Part shown: one piece after another, positions 37,944-46,733 of the stretch
Layout: the number at the start of each line of letters is the position of its first letter
Position numbering within the stretch: position 1 is the stretch's first letter
Program-made: the position numbers and the translations under genes
The notes under the pieces: model-generated
Told to the model about the DNA's origin: nothing
What the model saw: the letters and a program-made list of their open reading frames with translations, nothing else
Databases searched by the model: none
Source of the DNA: Timema cristinae
Taxonomy: Eukaryota > Arthropoda > Insecta > Phasmatodea > Timematidae
Assembly: GCA_039000515.1 (NCBI GenBank)
Contig: JBCFYV010011135.1
Location: forward strand, 14,460,376-14,524,375
Direction: 5' to 3'
DNA length: 64,000 nt

Positions 37944-40900
37944 ATTATTATTATTATCATTATTATTATTATTATTATTATTAAGCCCAAAAAACATACA
38001 AGCCTTCTCAAAACCCTCAATGAAGTAGATTTCCCATGCAAATGATGGCATATCATCTATACAAAATGTTTAGTCAGTGTTTTAACCATTTGTCCTTTGG
38101 ATATATTTAAACTGAAATGTGTGTGTGGATTTGATGATCTGATAAATAAGTTAAAGTGTTATTTTAAGGCTACAGGCAAATTTTTGTTTGTTATATTGAT
38201 GTTGTTGAACTTGGTCCACATTAAAGAATAGAATTTTCAAGAATATTTCAATTTTATTTGTTAACGGTTGGCTGGTCTGTATTTTTATATATATATTCCA
38301 AACAAATAAAATGGCTAAACTACCATGATTAGGATTGCCTAGTTACTAAAAACCCTAATTGTGGCAGATAAAATGCTTGGATTTCGTTAAATAGAAAGTA
38401 AGATTTTGGTTTTAAAAGTCTAAAAAAAAGGTATTTTCCTGCTAGAAAATGGCCTGTAAAAGCTACTCAAACTTACGTGGTACAGTGATTTGGATAGAAT
38501 AAATTAACTGTTAACAATTAACGATTAACTCTCAAATTATTAAATATTTCCCTGTGGTCACTATATGGATGTCGTAATAGCCAGATCAAAAATATAGTTT
38601 ACTTCTTTATTACCAATGGTCTTTGGCAAGGAGATTTTTTTATTTTTTTTCTAGACTGGAAACTTTGATTTATTATGGAAATATTAAAAGAAAATTGTAT
38701 AAGCCATATGGTACACTTTGTTCTAGCAATTTCAAGGAAAGAAACAATGTCATCTACTACTAGTAAAAATGTGTATATTTAGGATATTATTAACTCTCAT
38801 TAGGATTGGCATAAATGACCACTAATCACAAAAGAAGTATCGAATAATACATTTTGTTTTATTTCACATATGTGTAACACATTTTAAAAATGCTGCAATT
38901 AACTTTAAAGATATTTAAATATTAATTTTAATATGCGTAAGAATTTGTAAAAAAATCTTGTGATATTTCAATGATCCAATAATTAAATAAGAATATGAAC
39001 CACTAATACCTAAAATAAACTTTAAAGGCTGATGGTGTTCAAACACTAAACCTATAAAAGTGTAAGACCAGCAATAGAAAGCTCTCAACAACATGTGAGG
39101 TCTTAGTATACAACAACATTACAGACAAAAACAAAAGTTGAGGCATAATCTAAAATTCTAACCTCCATTTGGGCGGCCAGTAGATTCATTATCGGTTGTC
39201 CGCCTGGGCGATTCCCGCAGTTGAAATCCTTTATTAGAGGTCAAAGTTTCGCTGACTGAACGTGTCGGCCTTTTCGCTACAGGTTTCTTGACTGCGACAA
39301 TGCTCGACTGGGTTCCTCAGCAGCATCGCCCCCACATTTTATGATATTCAGTTCGACTATATCTTGAGCCCTAATGGAAAGATACAAACATTATTGGCAG
39401 GCTTACAGGCGCACAGTAGGATTCAGATAATTTCTAAAAAATTCCAGTGTATATTTTTAATAAATAATAAATAGTGGGCCCATTAGTAAAGGAAGGTATG
39501 CGAAGTCCACTCTTTCGACTTGAAATGAACCTGAATCAAATGTACCTATATTAAATATTTTCGAAGTTAAATCAAAAATCCAAGTTTGAATACTTTTTTA
39601 TGCTTGAAAAAAAATATTGAGCTTTATTTATATAAAAATACATTGACTTGTAAAATTATTTATTTCATAATTATTTGTAATATTACATTCTAAGCTGATA
39701 AATCAAGTAATTTATCACAATATACAATTAAATTAAGCCTATTTGGGATGTGTTCAAAAGTATTTTAATTAGCAGTGTATAGAATAGCTCGGAATGAAAA
39801 TAATTACAAAGATTAGTATTTTAATTCTATTGACAAAGCTTCATAATTGTCAAAGATAAAATTTATTCTCAAAGAAAAGTCTAAGCTGATATTTTATCGG
39901 AGCCAAGTGAACATTTTCGAAGAGTTTTTAAAAGTAATAAATAGCCTATCAATGATTATATTGGTAGTGTGCACTTACTTGCAAAAGAGTACAGCAAAGG
40001 ACTTATAAATCCACTAAAAAGTTAAACCAACACACTTAATATTACACTTTTACATCCATCTGTGGCTTGGGTCAGTTTTTTACTAAAGTCATATATTTTC
40101 CACTACCGGCTTTCTAGGCCTGTAGTAACCTCATATGCCTTATAATATATCTTAAGACTAGGACAGACACAACATCCAGTCCCCAGCTATTTGATACTGT
40201 GGAAGAGTAACACATTGGTGACCTGGTGGTCTAGGGGTAAGGTGTCAGACTTCTATGCTGGCGGCCAGGGTTCGATCCTCGGTCCCGGCAAAGATTTATC
40301 TGATTACCAAACCCTTCCTTCACCTCTGACAAGATATCTTGTGAATGTGGGGAATACCAGGCCTCCACCGTGGTTCGGATTCCATGTTAAACTGTAGGTC
40401 CTTCATTTCATCCCACAATCACCCTACCATTACACATTAGCGTAAGTGCGTATAACCCGAATGGGTAGTAAGACGCGGTGCTAATAATAATAATAATAAT
40501 AGTAACACATTCCAATAATGATACATTTTCAGCCACACCAGGAATCAAACCCGGGGCCCTTAGCTCAGAAGAGAGACACTCTACCGACTGATTTAAGACA
40601 CTTAATATTTCACTACAAGAATTTATTAACAATGTTAGTACCATGAACTCATAGGCTTACTACCAAACATGTTTGGTTCTTTCCTAGATTGAACCAAGGA
40701 CTTCTAGTCGTGTAGTTTACCTTCTTAACCACTCAACTAGGATGATGGTCGAAGTATAATAAGATCTTGGTATGAAGGTTCTTTTAGAAAATACAGATAT
40801 TTGTTTATTGTCAACATTGTACTACAGCATAACATTAGTGTAATTTTATCAAAGGTGACAGACAGCTAAAGATGACATGACTTGATGTAGAAATAGCTTA

Positions 40901-42803
40901 AAGAAGTTTTAATAGCATTTGTAACCGAGAGATGCTGTTCTTTTTATAAAAATCCTGTACTATATACCATTTTTGACCATACAAGGTAGCATCAATCACA
41001 ATTAAAATTGTAGTTCTAAAAATAGGATAATATATAACCTATCGTGACATTAAATTGCTTGTATTTCTGAGCAAAATACAAGCATATTATATTTTATTTA
41101 CCCTTTCCGTTAGTGATGTTTGCTGTGCTCTAGCCACAATTATTTTTTTGCACTTCATCTTAATACCAATTTCCGGTCATACTCATATGTACAAATTATA
41201 CTTGGATGATAAGGATGAAGAGGGTTGAATTTGAAGGAAGTGAACCCACAATTGTATGAAGGGAAAGTGGAAACCCCTTTTGGGAAAAAATCACACTTAA
41301 CTCACCCGACAGGAATTCAAACTCTAATCTCCCAGTCTGATCTATTCAAAGATGGAAGAAACCTTAGATCATTCAACCATTATTTAGCGATTCCAAAGGT
41401 TCTAAGGTGGGATGGATGGGATTGCAAGTTGAGACTAGTATTTTCAGTTTTTATGGGAGAAAAATAATTTCTTGGCTGAAATACAAAAAATATTGCTCCA
41501 GTAGATAAGTTTAGTTTAATGTTCTACACAAAGTAATTTCAACAATTCTTTAATATTTGTTATGGGCATTGAAACATTTAACTCGGTCTTACCCGCCTTG
41601 CTGGTATCGTGTTGAGCTAGACTGCCGAGGACAGGGAGATCAAGGTTTGAATCTTGATCGGGTGAACTAGGGGTGGTTTTCCCTAAATTGTTTCCCACCC
41701 TCCTCCCCACAAATGAGTGTTCACTCCCTCTAAATTCAACCTTCCCTATTTCTAACCCATTAGCGTAATTAGTATTTAAGCGTATGAGCCAAATAGATAG
41801 TAAGACACAGTGCTAAATAACTCAATTAAAAAGTTTCTCCTCAGATTCCACTAGTACGCTCATAACAAATTAATATTTAGCACCACGTCTTACTACCCGT
41901 TCGGGTTATACGCTTTAAGTACTAATTACTCTAATGGATTAGGAATTGAGAAGGTTGAATTAGAGGAAGTGAACCCACATTTGCGTGGAGGTAGAGTGGA
42001 AAACCATTTAGGAAAAACCACCCTCAGTTCACCCGACCGAGATTTGAACCTCGATCTCCCCGTCCTCAGCAGTCGGGCTCAACACGACAAGCGCGTTAGC
42101 CTACTACGCCACCGAGGCGGGTTACGCTCATAACAGATCCAACCTTAAGAGAAGGTTAAATTTTGTATTTGATTTTTTATCACAGCGTCTTACTAACTGT
42201 TCAGGTTATGCTCGTATAATATAATTACTGTAATGAGGTTGGGATGAAGAACTGAAGAAGGTAGCATTTTACAAGTAATCTACCCACATTTGCATGTAAG
42301 AGGAGTGGGAAACTATTTATGAAAAAAAAAACACCCACAGTAAATCCAACGAGGATTCAAACCCCAACCTTCCCGTATTCAGCGGGCCATTCTAATTCTT
42401 GAGTTAAGCCTTAGGACTAACTAAACCAATTAAGTGGTTATTTTTTAAAATCTATTGCTAATTTTTTTGCATCACATCTGGATCTGGGGTTAGGGAAGGT
42501 AAGATCTAGACAAAATGTGGCGGCAGTGTGAGAAACCATTTAGAGAAAAAGATACCCCCATGATTCTAAACTAAACTTTACACTGGTCACACTTGTCTTA
42601 AAATTTGTGACGGCCTCTATACATACTGGAGGACAACCTCTGAAGATGGATGAGGCACGCCATCTTTGAAAACCTTCTTGATTGTTATCGTCTGTCCTTT
42701 TCCATCCACATTTATAATCTGGCCTTGATAAACCCGTGAAATGGTCCACAGTTCACCGACACATTGCAGCCCAACCAATTTTCTGCCATAACGGAGGGAA
42801 TAT
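23023..42803 (-). CDS. EDC3: EDC3 gene, enhancer of mRNA decapping 3, seven coding exons
   Basis: Gene-level entry. EDC3 is a cytoplasmic P-body scaffold that binds the DCP1-DCP2 decapping enzyme and DDX6/Me31B. Seven minus-strand exons were joined by homology and splice phase: 42627-42803 (start codon 42787-42789), 39163-39370, 35010-35158, 30406-30574, 28181-28334, 26274-26491 and 23023-23357. Domain order is the family order: LSm-like N-terminus (residues about 1-60), FDF motif (about 155-190), YjeF_N Rossmann-like C-terminus (about 235-460). Predicted length is about 465 residues against 508 in human. All introns are GT-AG. Exons 1 and 2 each need one extra base to keep frame and phase. 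An acceptor-like TTTCAG just upstream of the start codon implies at least one 5' untranslated exon at higher coordinates, not located. Identity is certain; exact N-terminal frame is not. Confidence 0.96.
24497..24735 (+). mobile_element. SINE-D with tail type 3, in EDC3 intron 6
   Basis: Head CACCTTAGCTCTGTCGGTAG with box B GGTTCAATTCC, then a body ending GACCCAAGCCATAGGATGGA. That end recurs in reverse at about 40045-40135. The acceptor stem does not close, so it is not a tRNA gene. Confidence 0.75.
25915..26112 (+). mobile_element. possible SINE-D type-3 tail fragment in EDC3 intron 6
   Basis: AAACTGACCCAGACATAGGC at 26090-26110 matches the type-3 end (GACCCAAGCCATAGG). The upstream part (TCACCTCCCATCAGGAGG, GCCAATCTTGGCCCAAATG) is unassigned. 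Confidence 0.35.
26274..26491 (-). CDS. EDC3: EDC3 exon 6: YjeF_N domain core
   Basis: Acceptor CTTTTCTAG|A; donor CATG|GTCAGT; phase 2 in, phase 1 out. Contains [20 protein letters not shown], the counterpart of vertebrate RLNPKNVHQRPTVALLCGPH. It then carries the second Rossmann segment ([20 protein letters not shown]) and [11 protein letters not shown]. The CG-x-H-x-G nucleotide-loop-like segment is retained ([10 protein letters not shown]). The choice of GTCAGT over the nearby GTACAT donor is fixed by the downstream phase (G|AG gives Glu). A hAT-type MITE lies 98 bases upstream of this acceptor. Confidence 0.96.
26590..26992. mobile_element. hAT-type MITE, 403 bp, EDC3 intron 5
   Basis: Left end CAGTTGTTCTCAACTTTTTT, right end CCGGTTGGGAACCCCTG. 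8-bp flanks CTCTAGGA (26582-26589) and CTCTATGA (26993-27000) differ at one base. Eight-bp duplications and CAGTGGTTCTCAA-type ends are hAT hallmarks. Contains a 15-C run at 26940. Confidence 0.85.
27141..27372. mobile_element. GTGTGCGAA-type MITE, short, EDC3 intron 5
   Basis: TGGGGTGTGAGAAGATTC at the left and AAAGTGGATTTCGCATACCTC at the right, with AT-rich sequence between. Confidence 0.6.
27730..28170. mobile_element. second copy of the 20635-type repeat, EDC3 intron 5
   Basis: Shares blocks with 20635-20915 and ends in AAAGCTTCACACACACCTAT, a GTGTG-type terminus. Ends 11 bases before the exon 5 donor. Confidence 0.55.
28181..28334 (-). CDS. EDC3: EDC3 exon 5: start of YjeF_N domain
   Basis: Acceptor AATTTCAG|AT; donor CATAG|GTAATG; phase 1 in, phase 2 out. 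Encodes [20 protein letters not shown] and then [20 protein letters not shown] followed by [10 protein letters not shown], matching the GLVVPSISYELHKKLL...LTLLGG start of the C-terminal YjeF_N domain. This fold drives EDC3 dimerisation in the known proteins. Confidence 0.96.
29083..29120. mobile_element. MITE left-end fragment, EDC3 intron 4
   Basis: TAGGGATGTGCAAAATCCAC then TTTCAATTCAAGG; cut by a TA-repeat and the next element. Confidence 0.45.
29141..29630 (+). mobile_element. element with CCGCGGCTTTGCTC start and (TCAG)n end, EDC3 intron 4
   Basis: Starts AGCTGTTGCCCGCGGCTTTG, contains TTTCACCCCCTTTTTCATCC, ends GATGAATCAGTCAGTCAGTC then a TA tract. This layout is a widespread arthropod non-coding repeat. 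A fragment, CTTTTGCCCACGGCTTCGCT, is at 56545. Confidence 0.7.
29603..29720. repeat. (TA)n and (GA)n microsatellites, EDC3 intron 4
   Basis: TATATA, then GAGAGA, then ATATAT after a 40-base gap; forms the 3' flank of the element at 29141. Confidence 0.85.
30406..30574 (-). CDS. EDC3: EDC3 exon 4: FDF helix end and linker to YjeF_N
   Basis: Acceptor TTCTTGAAG|GCT; donor AACAG|GTATTG; phase 0 in, phase 1 out. It opens with [13 protein letters not shown], the partner of vertebrate AVFEEIDTYERR. It then carries [20 protein letters not shown], the very conserved YRHDENILESEP-YRRIIVP block that leads into the YjeF_N domain. No in-frame stop or indel. Confidence 0.96.
31670..32060. mobile_element. 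CCTCTTTT-type element, copy 1, EDC3 intron 3
   Basis: AAACCTCTTTTTGTGCTTTA start, shared interior (AGGAAGTTGCGTTGCG, CATTGGCAGCAGTGTAAAAT, TTCTATCCACCTTTCCTG). Confidence 0.65.
32434..32770. mobile_element. CCTCTTTT-type inverted-repeat element, copy 2, EDC3 intron 3
   Basis: CTCTTTTAGCTTTACGAGGT and ACCTCATAAAGCAAAAGAG form inverted ends. The interior GGCAGCAATGTAAAGTATGA and TATGTTTCTATCCCCTTTCC recurs at 31670 and 63290. Confidence 0.7.
33185..33270 (+). mobile_element. tRNA-like SINE head in EDC3 intron 3
   Basis: ATAACAATGGTAGAGCATTT with AGCTCGATTCCC; box A/B-like spacing only. Confidence 0.35.
33493..34166. mobile_element. GTGTGCGAA-type MITE, 674 bp, reverse copy, EDC3 intron 3
   Basis: Ends TAGGGGTGTGAAAAGCTTC and GTGGACTTCACACACCACTA. 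The interior at 33960-34060 is the reverse complement of the 14660 family (ACATTTTCCAAGTAATTTTA). Confidence 0.75.
34380..34690 (-). mobile_element. SINE-E in EDC3 intron 3
   Basis: Reverse copy; its head complement GAACCCAAGAACATAGGGTC and the 5' end CTAAGACCATCGAGGTCGAC run straight into a 52-bp tandem array that begins with the same bases. Confidence 0.78.
34666..34985. repeat. 52-bp tandem array, six units, at EDC3 exon 3
   Basis: Units start at 34666, 34718, 34769, 34821, 34873 and 34924 (51-52 bp each) with a partial at 34976. Each begins TACCCTAAGACCATCGAGGT, which is the 5' end of SINE-E read in reverse, followed by about 26 bases (TTAGATTTGTTTACTGCAAA...). The array ends about 24 bases from the exon 3 donor. 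Confidence 0.95.
35010..35158 (-). CDS. EDC3: EDC3 exon 3: FDF motif
   Basis: Acceptor TTTTGCAG|TT; donor AAGCAG|GTAAAC; phase 1 in, phase 0 out. The peptide runs from a charged linker ([20 protein letters not shown]) into [20 protein letters not shown] and then ALFNKQ. The FDF triplet and the following helix (about residues 155-174) are the segment that binds the RecA2 domain of DDX6/Me31B in the family. A 52-bp tandem array begins about 25 bases into the downstream intron (34666-34985). Confidence 0.95.
35215..35360 (-). mobile_element. SINE-C body fragment in EDC3 intron 2
   Basis: Contains the body block TACCCACATTTACATGAGGG and GGGAAAGCCACCCTAAATAC, but neither tail nor head. It starts 57 bases upstream of the exon 3 acceptor. 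Confidence 0.5.
36220..36345 (-). mobile_element. tRNA-SINE head fragment in EDC3 intron 2
   Basis: Reverse box B-like AGATTTAAACCGGAATCTTC and head-like TTAGATTAAGCGACCAC; body missing. Confidence 0.4.
37528..37981 (+). mobile_element. SINE-A, full length, with expanded microsatellite tail
   Basis: tRNA-like head with box A TGGCGTAATTGG and box B GGTTCGAATC, a body shared with other copies, and the common tail ending at about 37772. A 209-bp GAT/ATC/ATT trinucleotide tract follows. The whole unit is flanked by a perfect 14-bp duplication TAAGCCCAAAAAAC (37514-37527 and 37982-37995), so the microsatellite belongs to the insertion. Confidence 0.92.
37773..37981. repeat. trinucleotide microsatellite (GAT/ATC/ATT)
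   Basis: Begins as TGATGATGA and switches to ATCATC, then ATTATC and finally ATTATT. It lies between the SINE tail and the right target duplication. It generates long open frames on both strands that are not genes. Confidence 0.95.
39163..39370 (-). CDS. EDC3: EDC3 exon 2: end of LSm domain and disordered linker
   Basis: Acceptor CCATTAG|G; donor GGAG|GTTAGA. The exon opens with [14 protein letters not shown], equivalent to the GDITELKILEI that closes the LSm domain in vertebrates. It continues as a basic, Ser/Thr-rich linker ([16 protein letters not shown] and so on), typical of the unstructured region before the FDF motif. The two parts lie in different frames, and a TAG stops the first frame. 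One base is missing somewhere in 39278-39318. With it restored, the exon ends in phase 1 and joins exon 3 correctly (G|TT gives Val). Confidence 0.88.
39491..39922. mobile_element. GTGTGCGAA-type MITE, right end lost, EDC3 intron 1
   Basis: Left end GGTATGCGAAGTCCACTCTT, family interior (ATTTGTAATATTACATTCT, GACAAAGCTTCATAATTGTC), ending without the terminal CCCCTA. Confidence 0.7.
40040..40185 (-). mobile_element. SINE-D type-3 tail fragment in EDC3 intron 1
   Basis: Reverse of the 24497 body end: CATCCATCTGTGGCTTGGGT and TTCTAGGCCTGTAGTAACC. A separate reverse tRNA-like head lies at 40530-40600. Confidence 0.55.
40217..40500 (+). mobile_element. SINE-B, full length
   Basis: Head GGTGACCTGGTGGTCTAGGG with box B GGTTCGATCC, a 150-bp family-specific body, tail CGTATAACCCGAATGGGTAG... 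and (AAT)n. A perfect 11-bp duplication AGTAACACATT (40206-40216 and 40501-40511) marks a recent retroposition. Confidence 0.93.
40530..40600 (-). mobile_element. tRNA-like SINE head
   Basis: Reverse complement reads CAGTCGGTAGAGTGTCTCTC with GGGTTTGATTCC; no closing acceptor stem or CCA context, so a SINE head rather than a tRNA. Confidence 0.5.
41205..41400 (-). mobile_element. diverged SINE-A/C in EDC3 intron 1
   Basis: Body block GAAGTGAACCCACAATTG and box B complement GGAATTCAAACTC followed by a decayed head. Confidence 0.55.
41593..41818 (+). mobile_element. SINE-A, head shortened
   Basis: CGCCTTGCTGGTATCGTGTTG lacks part of box A but keeps the rest of the head, the body and a mutated shared tail (TAGTAAGACACAGTGC). 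Confidence 0.82.
41868..42122 (-). mobile_element. SINE-A, full length
   Basis: Best reverse copy: shared tail, body, intact boxes B and A, ending CCACCGAGGCGGG. 13-bp duplication TACGCTCATAACA (41855-41867 and 42123-42135). Confidence 0.92.
42178..42420 (-). mobile_element. SINE-C in EDC3 intron 1
   Basis: Reverse copy with tail TCACAGCGTCTTACTAACTG, body and box B complement GGATTCAAACCCC. It ends about 205 bases from exon 1. Confidence 0.72.
42627..42803 (-). CDS. EDC3: EDC3 exon 1 (first coding exon): LSm-like domain
   Basis: Start ATG at 42787-42789 opens [15 protein letters not shown], matching the MATDWLG...NCG start of vertebrate EDC3. The frame then breaks. The downstream part of the LSm fold ([20 protein letters not shown] and the following [14 protein letters not shown]) lies in another frame of the same exon. 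One missing base near 42735-42745 explains this and makes the exon 164 bases, which gives exactly the phase needed at the donor. Donor is CCA|GTATGT at 42627/42626. Acceptor TATTTCAG precedes 42803, leaving 14 bases of 5' UTR in this exon. In the known family this domain contacts DCP2 and Me31B-type partners. Confidence 0.9.
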
Positions 42804-43029
42804 CTGAAATAAACCAATTTTAATTGAATTATAAATAATGTATTTACCTCCAAAAGTCATGTTGCTCAGTAGCCTATGTGAAACAGTAAAGGAAGATTCA
42901 GTATGGTAATAGCAACCATCTGGTAGGCTGACCACAATTCTTAGAAACAAAAGAGAGGAGGGGTGGGGGAGAATGTTCATAAAGAGTAGAACATTGAAAA
43001 AAAGGAAAAAAAAGTGTAATTACATTTAA

Positions 43030-43200
43030 AAAAATATGTGTGGAATGCCAGGTCGCCACCGTGGTTCGGATCCCACGTTAAACTGTAGGTCCTCCATTTC
43101 ATCTCGCAATCACCCTACCATTACACATTAGTGTAAGTGCTTATAACCCGAATGGGTAGTAAGACGCGGTGCTAATAATAATAATAATAATAATAATTAA
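43030..43200 (+). mobile_element. SINE-B 3' half
   Basis: Begins inside the body (TGTGGAATGCCAGG), runs through the shared tail and ends in (AAT)n; 5'-truncated. Confidence 0.85.
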
Positions 43201-43376
43201 AAAAATCCGAACTTACAATAATTCTTCACGGAACCTACATACAAACTTTTAGGTTTATGTAGAAGGGGGACTGCATTTCATCATAAACATAACATGAGTA
43301 TTATTCAATGTATAAAATTTTAGTGAATTTCAATCAATATTAGTGGTGGAATATAAGCTTTCTATAAAAAATATGA

Positions 43377-43608
43377 CCCGCCTTGGTGGCGTAGTTGACT
43401 AATCGCGCTAGATGTGTTGAGCTCGACTGCTGAGGACAGGGAGATCGAGGTTCGAATCTCGGTCGGGTGAACTGGGGGTGGTTTTCCACTCTCCCTCCAC
43501 GCAAATGCGGGTTCACTTCCTCTAATTCGACCTTCCCAATTCCGAATCCATTAGCGTAATTAGAACTTAAAGCGTATAACCCAAACGGGTAGTAAGACGC
43601 GGTGCTAA

Positions 43609-43650
<42 letters not shown>
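43377..43650 (+). mobile_element. SINE-A, full length, (ATT)n tail
   Basis: Head CCGCCTTGGTGGCGTAGTTG, box B GGTTCGAATC, shared tail, and a 50-bp trinucleotide tail. Flanked by near-identical ATAAAAAATATG / ATAAAAATATG. Confidence 0.9.
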
Positions 43651-43652
<2 letters not shown>

Positions 43653-43702
43653 TATTATAAAAATATGTGCTTATCTTATAATTATGAATGTTAATATTTT
43701 TT

Positions 43703-43952
43703 TAGCATCGCATCTTACTACCCATTCGAGTTATACACTTTTGTAAGCCTACTAATTACCTATAATCGTTTAGGGATGAGAAAGGTTGCATTAGGAGAAA
43801 GTGTACCTACATTTAGATGGAGGGAGAGAAAGTGGTAAGCCATTTTGGTAAAACCACATTCAGAACACCCAATTGGGGTTGAACCACGATCTCCTCGGCA
43901 TTGGCAGTCTATTGCAAGAGTGATGTCTTTGAATCATGTGGCCACCAAAGAG
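43703..43952 (-). mobile_element. SINE-C
   Basis: Reverse copy: TTAGCATCGCATCTTACTAC tail, body, GGTTGAACC, and head complement ATGTGGCCACCAAAGAG. Confidence 0.8.
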
Positions 43953-44780
43953 CGTGCCTAAGTAATTATTAGGCAAGTTAATGAAATAATATGAGTAATT
44001 ATAGTATTAGGATCTACTATAAGAAAAAGTTATAAGCTTACTTATATAGGCTTGTTTTGGACATTATTCTTGATTGATTGATTCTTTATTTGGTTTATAA
44101 AAAGAGCCAAGTGGCTCGTACATATATAAACACCCTAGTATTGGCGTGGATCAAACCAATTAGTTTTGAACATTTAGGATAGTGAAAAGAGTTTACAGAA
44201 ATGTATTAGGTGTCTTCTTCATCTGGTCATAACTTACAAAATAAATTAGAAGCAGGGCTTTGATGACCTATCATTATGATAGCAATAATATATTATATTA
44301 CCAAAAAAAGAAAGAGGAATACATTAGTATGGCCCACATGTGTACATGTATGCAAACACACTTCCTAATTTGGCAAACTGATAACAGTAAAATATATCAA
44401 ATCTGCACAATTCAAACACAAAATTGAGTAAATATAAATGTGGTTTAGTGATAATGAGATGCAGGGGAGGCCTTAACTGTTTCTCCTCAAACTGCCTCAA
44501 ATTCTGATCACCTGTTCCCCTTTTGTTTGAAGTTAATGTAGTATATTTACAGCATAAATCTATTAAACTAAGTTACAGTCGAGAGGCATGGTCAAAGAAT
44601 ACTTTTTTTAAATAAGTGTTATCCCACAAAACACTATAAGAAACCTAAGTTACTAAAAATCGTAAATACTGCATACACAAAACTAAGATTTAGGTATGAG
44701 AAAGAGCCAATATTTAAAAAATAAAATTGTCGTGCCATGTTGCTTTAAATTGCCCAAAATGTTTAGATGCAAGAATCAAA

Positions 44781-45332
44781 GGCTGCATCCGAATAGTTAA
44801 GTACACTTGACTTGAACAGACTTGATAGATTTACACTTTACACACACTTGAGATCAAAGACTGCAAAAGACTTTTTGAATGGCAAAACTACCCTTTACAC
44901 GTCCTTAAGCCCACAGTGCTGCTTCCTACCAGTGATATTAGAAACTATTTTAGACACCATCTATCAGCAGGGAATGAATATGAATATAATGTTTTAATAT
45001 CCATTCCCAATTCTTTTCACTAGACATTTCAAACACAACACAAAAACACTACAACAAATGCAGTACCGATATAGTTAAAATACCTTGTCACAGATAACAG
45101 ATCACATTACTATAGCAGACGAAAGATTAAATCGTTGCCAGTTAAACTTGCAAATGATGGCGTGTCAAGGGTAACTTGCCGTCACCCTTGGTCTCAAGGG
45201 CTTGAGAGGGGTGCATCGGCACACTTTGTGACTATTCGGACGGTTCTACAATTAATCACGTGATTGCCAATGCAACTATCGAGTGAACATCAAGAGTTGA
45301 CGGCGCGTGAAGTAAACTATTCGGATACAGCC
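44781..45332. mobile_element. 552-bp inverted-repeat element between EDC3 and STOML2
   Basis: GGCTGCATCCGAATAGTT at the left and AACTATTCGGATACAGCC at the right match at 17 of 18 positions. An internal ACTATTCGGA lies at 45231. The right half is unusually GC-rich for the region and contains CACGTGATTG. GGCTGCATCCGAA ends resemble PIF/IS4EU-type elements; the target duplication is unresolved. Confidence 0.7.
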
Positions 45333-46693
45333 AATAAGTTGCCAAATGTGCAACACAATACCTAAATAGGCCTAGAGTAAACAAAGTAAAATAAAATGTT
45401 AAAGTAATGATAAATTAAGAAGGCCTAATGTAATAAATAATTATCTATTTTAATGTTAATTATATATTACAAACTGAAGCATCATATCTTAATCAATCCT
45501 TGATCAGGTCACGTTAGGTTCAAATAGTTTACATTATTATGAACACCCTTTAAAAGCAGTTAGAATTTTGCTAAGCTTTTCATCCATTTCTATATTAATT
45601 TTATTAATCAAGAGGCGTCCCAGACTGTGCGCTGTTGCATTCACTGAATTAGGCCTTGGCTTACTAATATAATGTTTCAATCTCAGATCTAAATGTTTTT
45701 TTTGTGTGTATATTTGTCTAGTAGTTGTTTTTTAAAACCTGCTTAAAGAAACAGAGAGCAATCATTGAAGTGGTTCGAATCTAAATCTTGTGTTTATTGT
45801 AAATTTGGTATCCAAAATAGCCTGTAGTTAAATCAGTAATTTGAATAAGTAAATAGTTATTAGGGTATACATCACCTCCACTTAAAATAATACCAATAAG
45901 GGTACTAGGAACACTATAAAATAGTGTACGTGCAACCAGTAAATACGTAATCAAAAAGTTTAAAATAACTTTCCACTATAAAAACAACACAAATAATACT
46001 GTGGGAGAAAGTTTATACTTTATAGATCTCTTTAAATTGCTTGTTAATAAAATAGACTTGTTACTTGTAGACTATCCTCGCATGGTGCCTTGAAAAGTTT
46101 AGCAAAAAAAAATAGCTTTAATCACCTAGCTTTGAAAAATTACAAAAACTTGCCATTGTATGTGCGTTCTTTTAAGAAGTTCATACATGTACTTCGAAAA
46201 AATAAGTTAACATAATCTTATGGGACATGTATCTTTAAATATACATATAATAGCAGGGGTGATCATAATGTGCCTCGTACCCGTTCATCAAACGTATCTT
46301 TTCCTATTGCAAAATAATAAATATTTTTTTTGAAAAATTGAAAACTTTTCTTAAACATAATTTTGTCATGTTACCATGACCATACGCAGAATCTTTTTAA
46401 GAGATGGGTTAGTAACATTTTTTTATGATTAGGTATAATTAACTGGTTAATCTAATATGTGATATAATTCTGGTGACACCTAAAATATTGTTGAGATGTT
46501 TCCCTAATGTTTTGTAAATTGTATACCATTTTAATTTTTATCTATTAACTTTGTGTGAAATCCTGTATTTAATTTAATTTATTTTCCACAGTCTACCAAA
46601 AAGATTTTATTTTTGTATAGTTTTCATTAGCGATCTCATGGAAATAGTGTTCTCAATAAATAAAATAACGGTATTAAACATTTATCCCTTTCA

Positions 46694-46733
<40 letters not shown>

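Noticed and set aside
37731..38051. Long asparagine-, methionine- and histidine-rich frames on both strands
   Set aside because: They are translations of a trinucleotide microsatellite and SINE tail, bracketed by a SINE target duplication.
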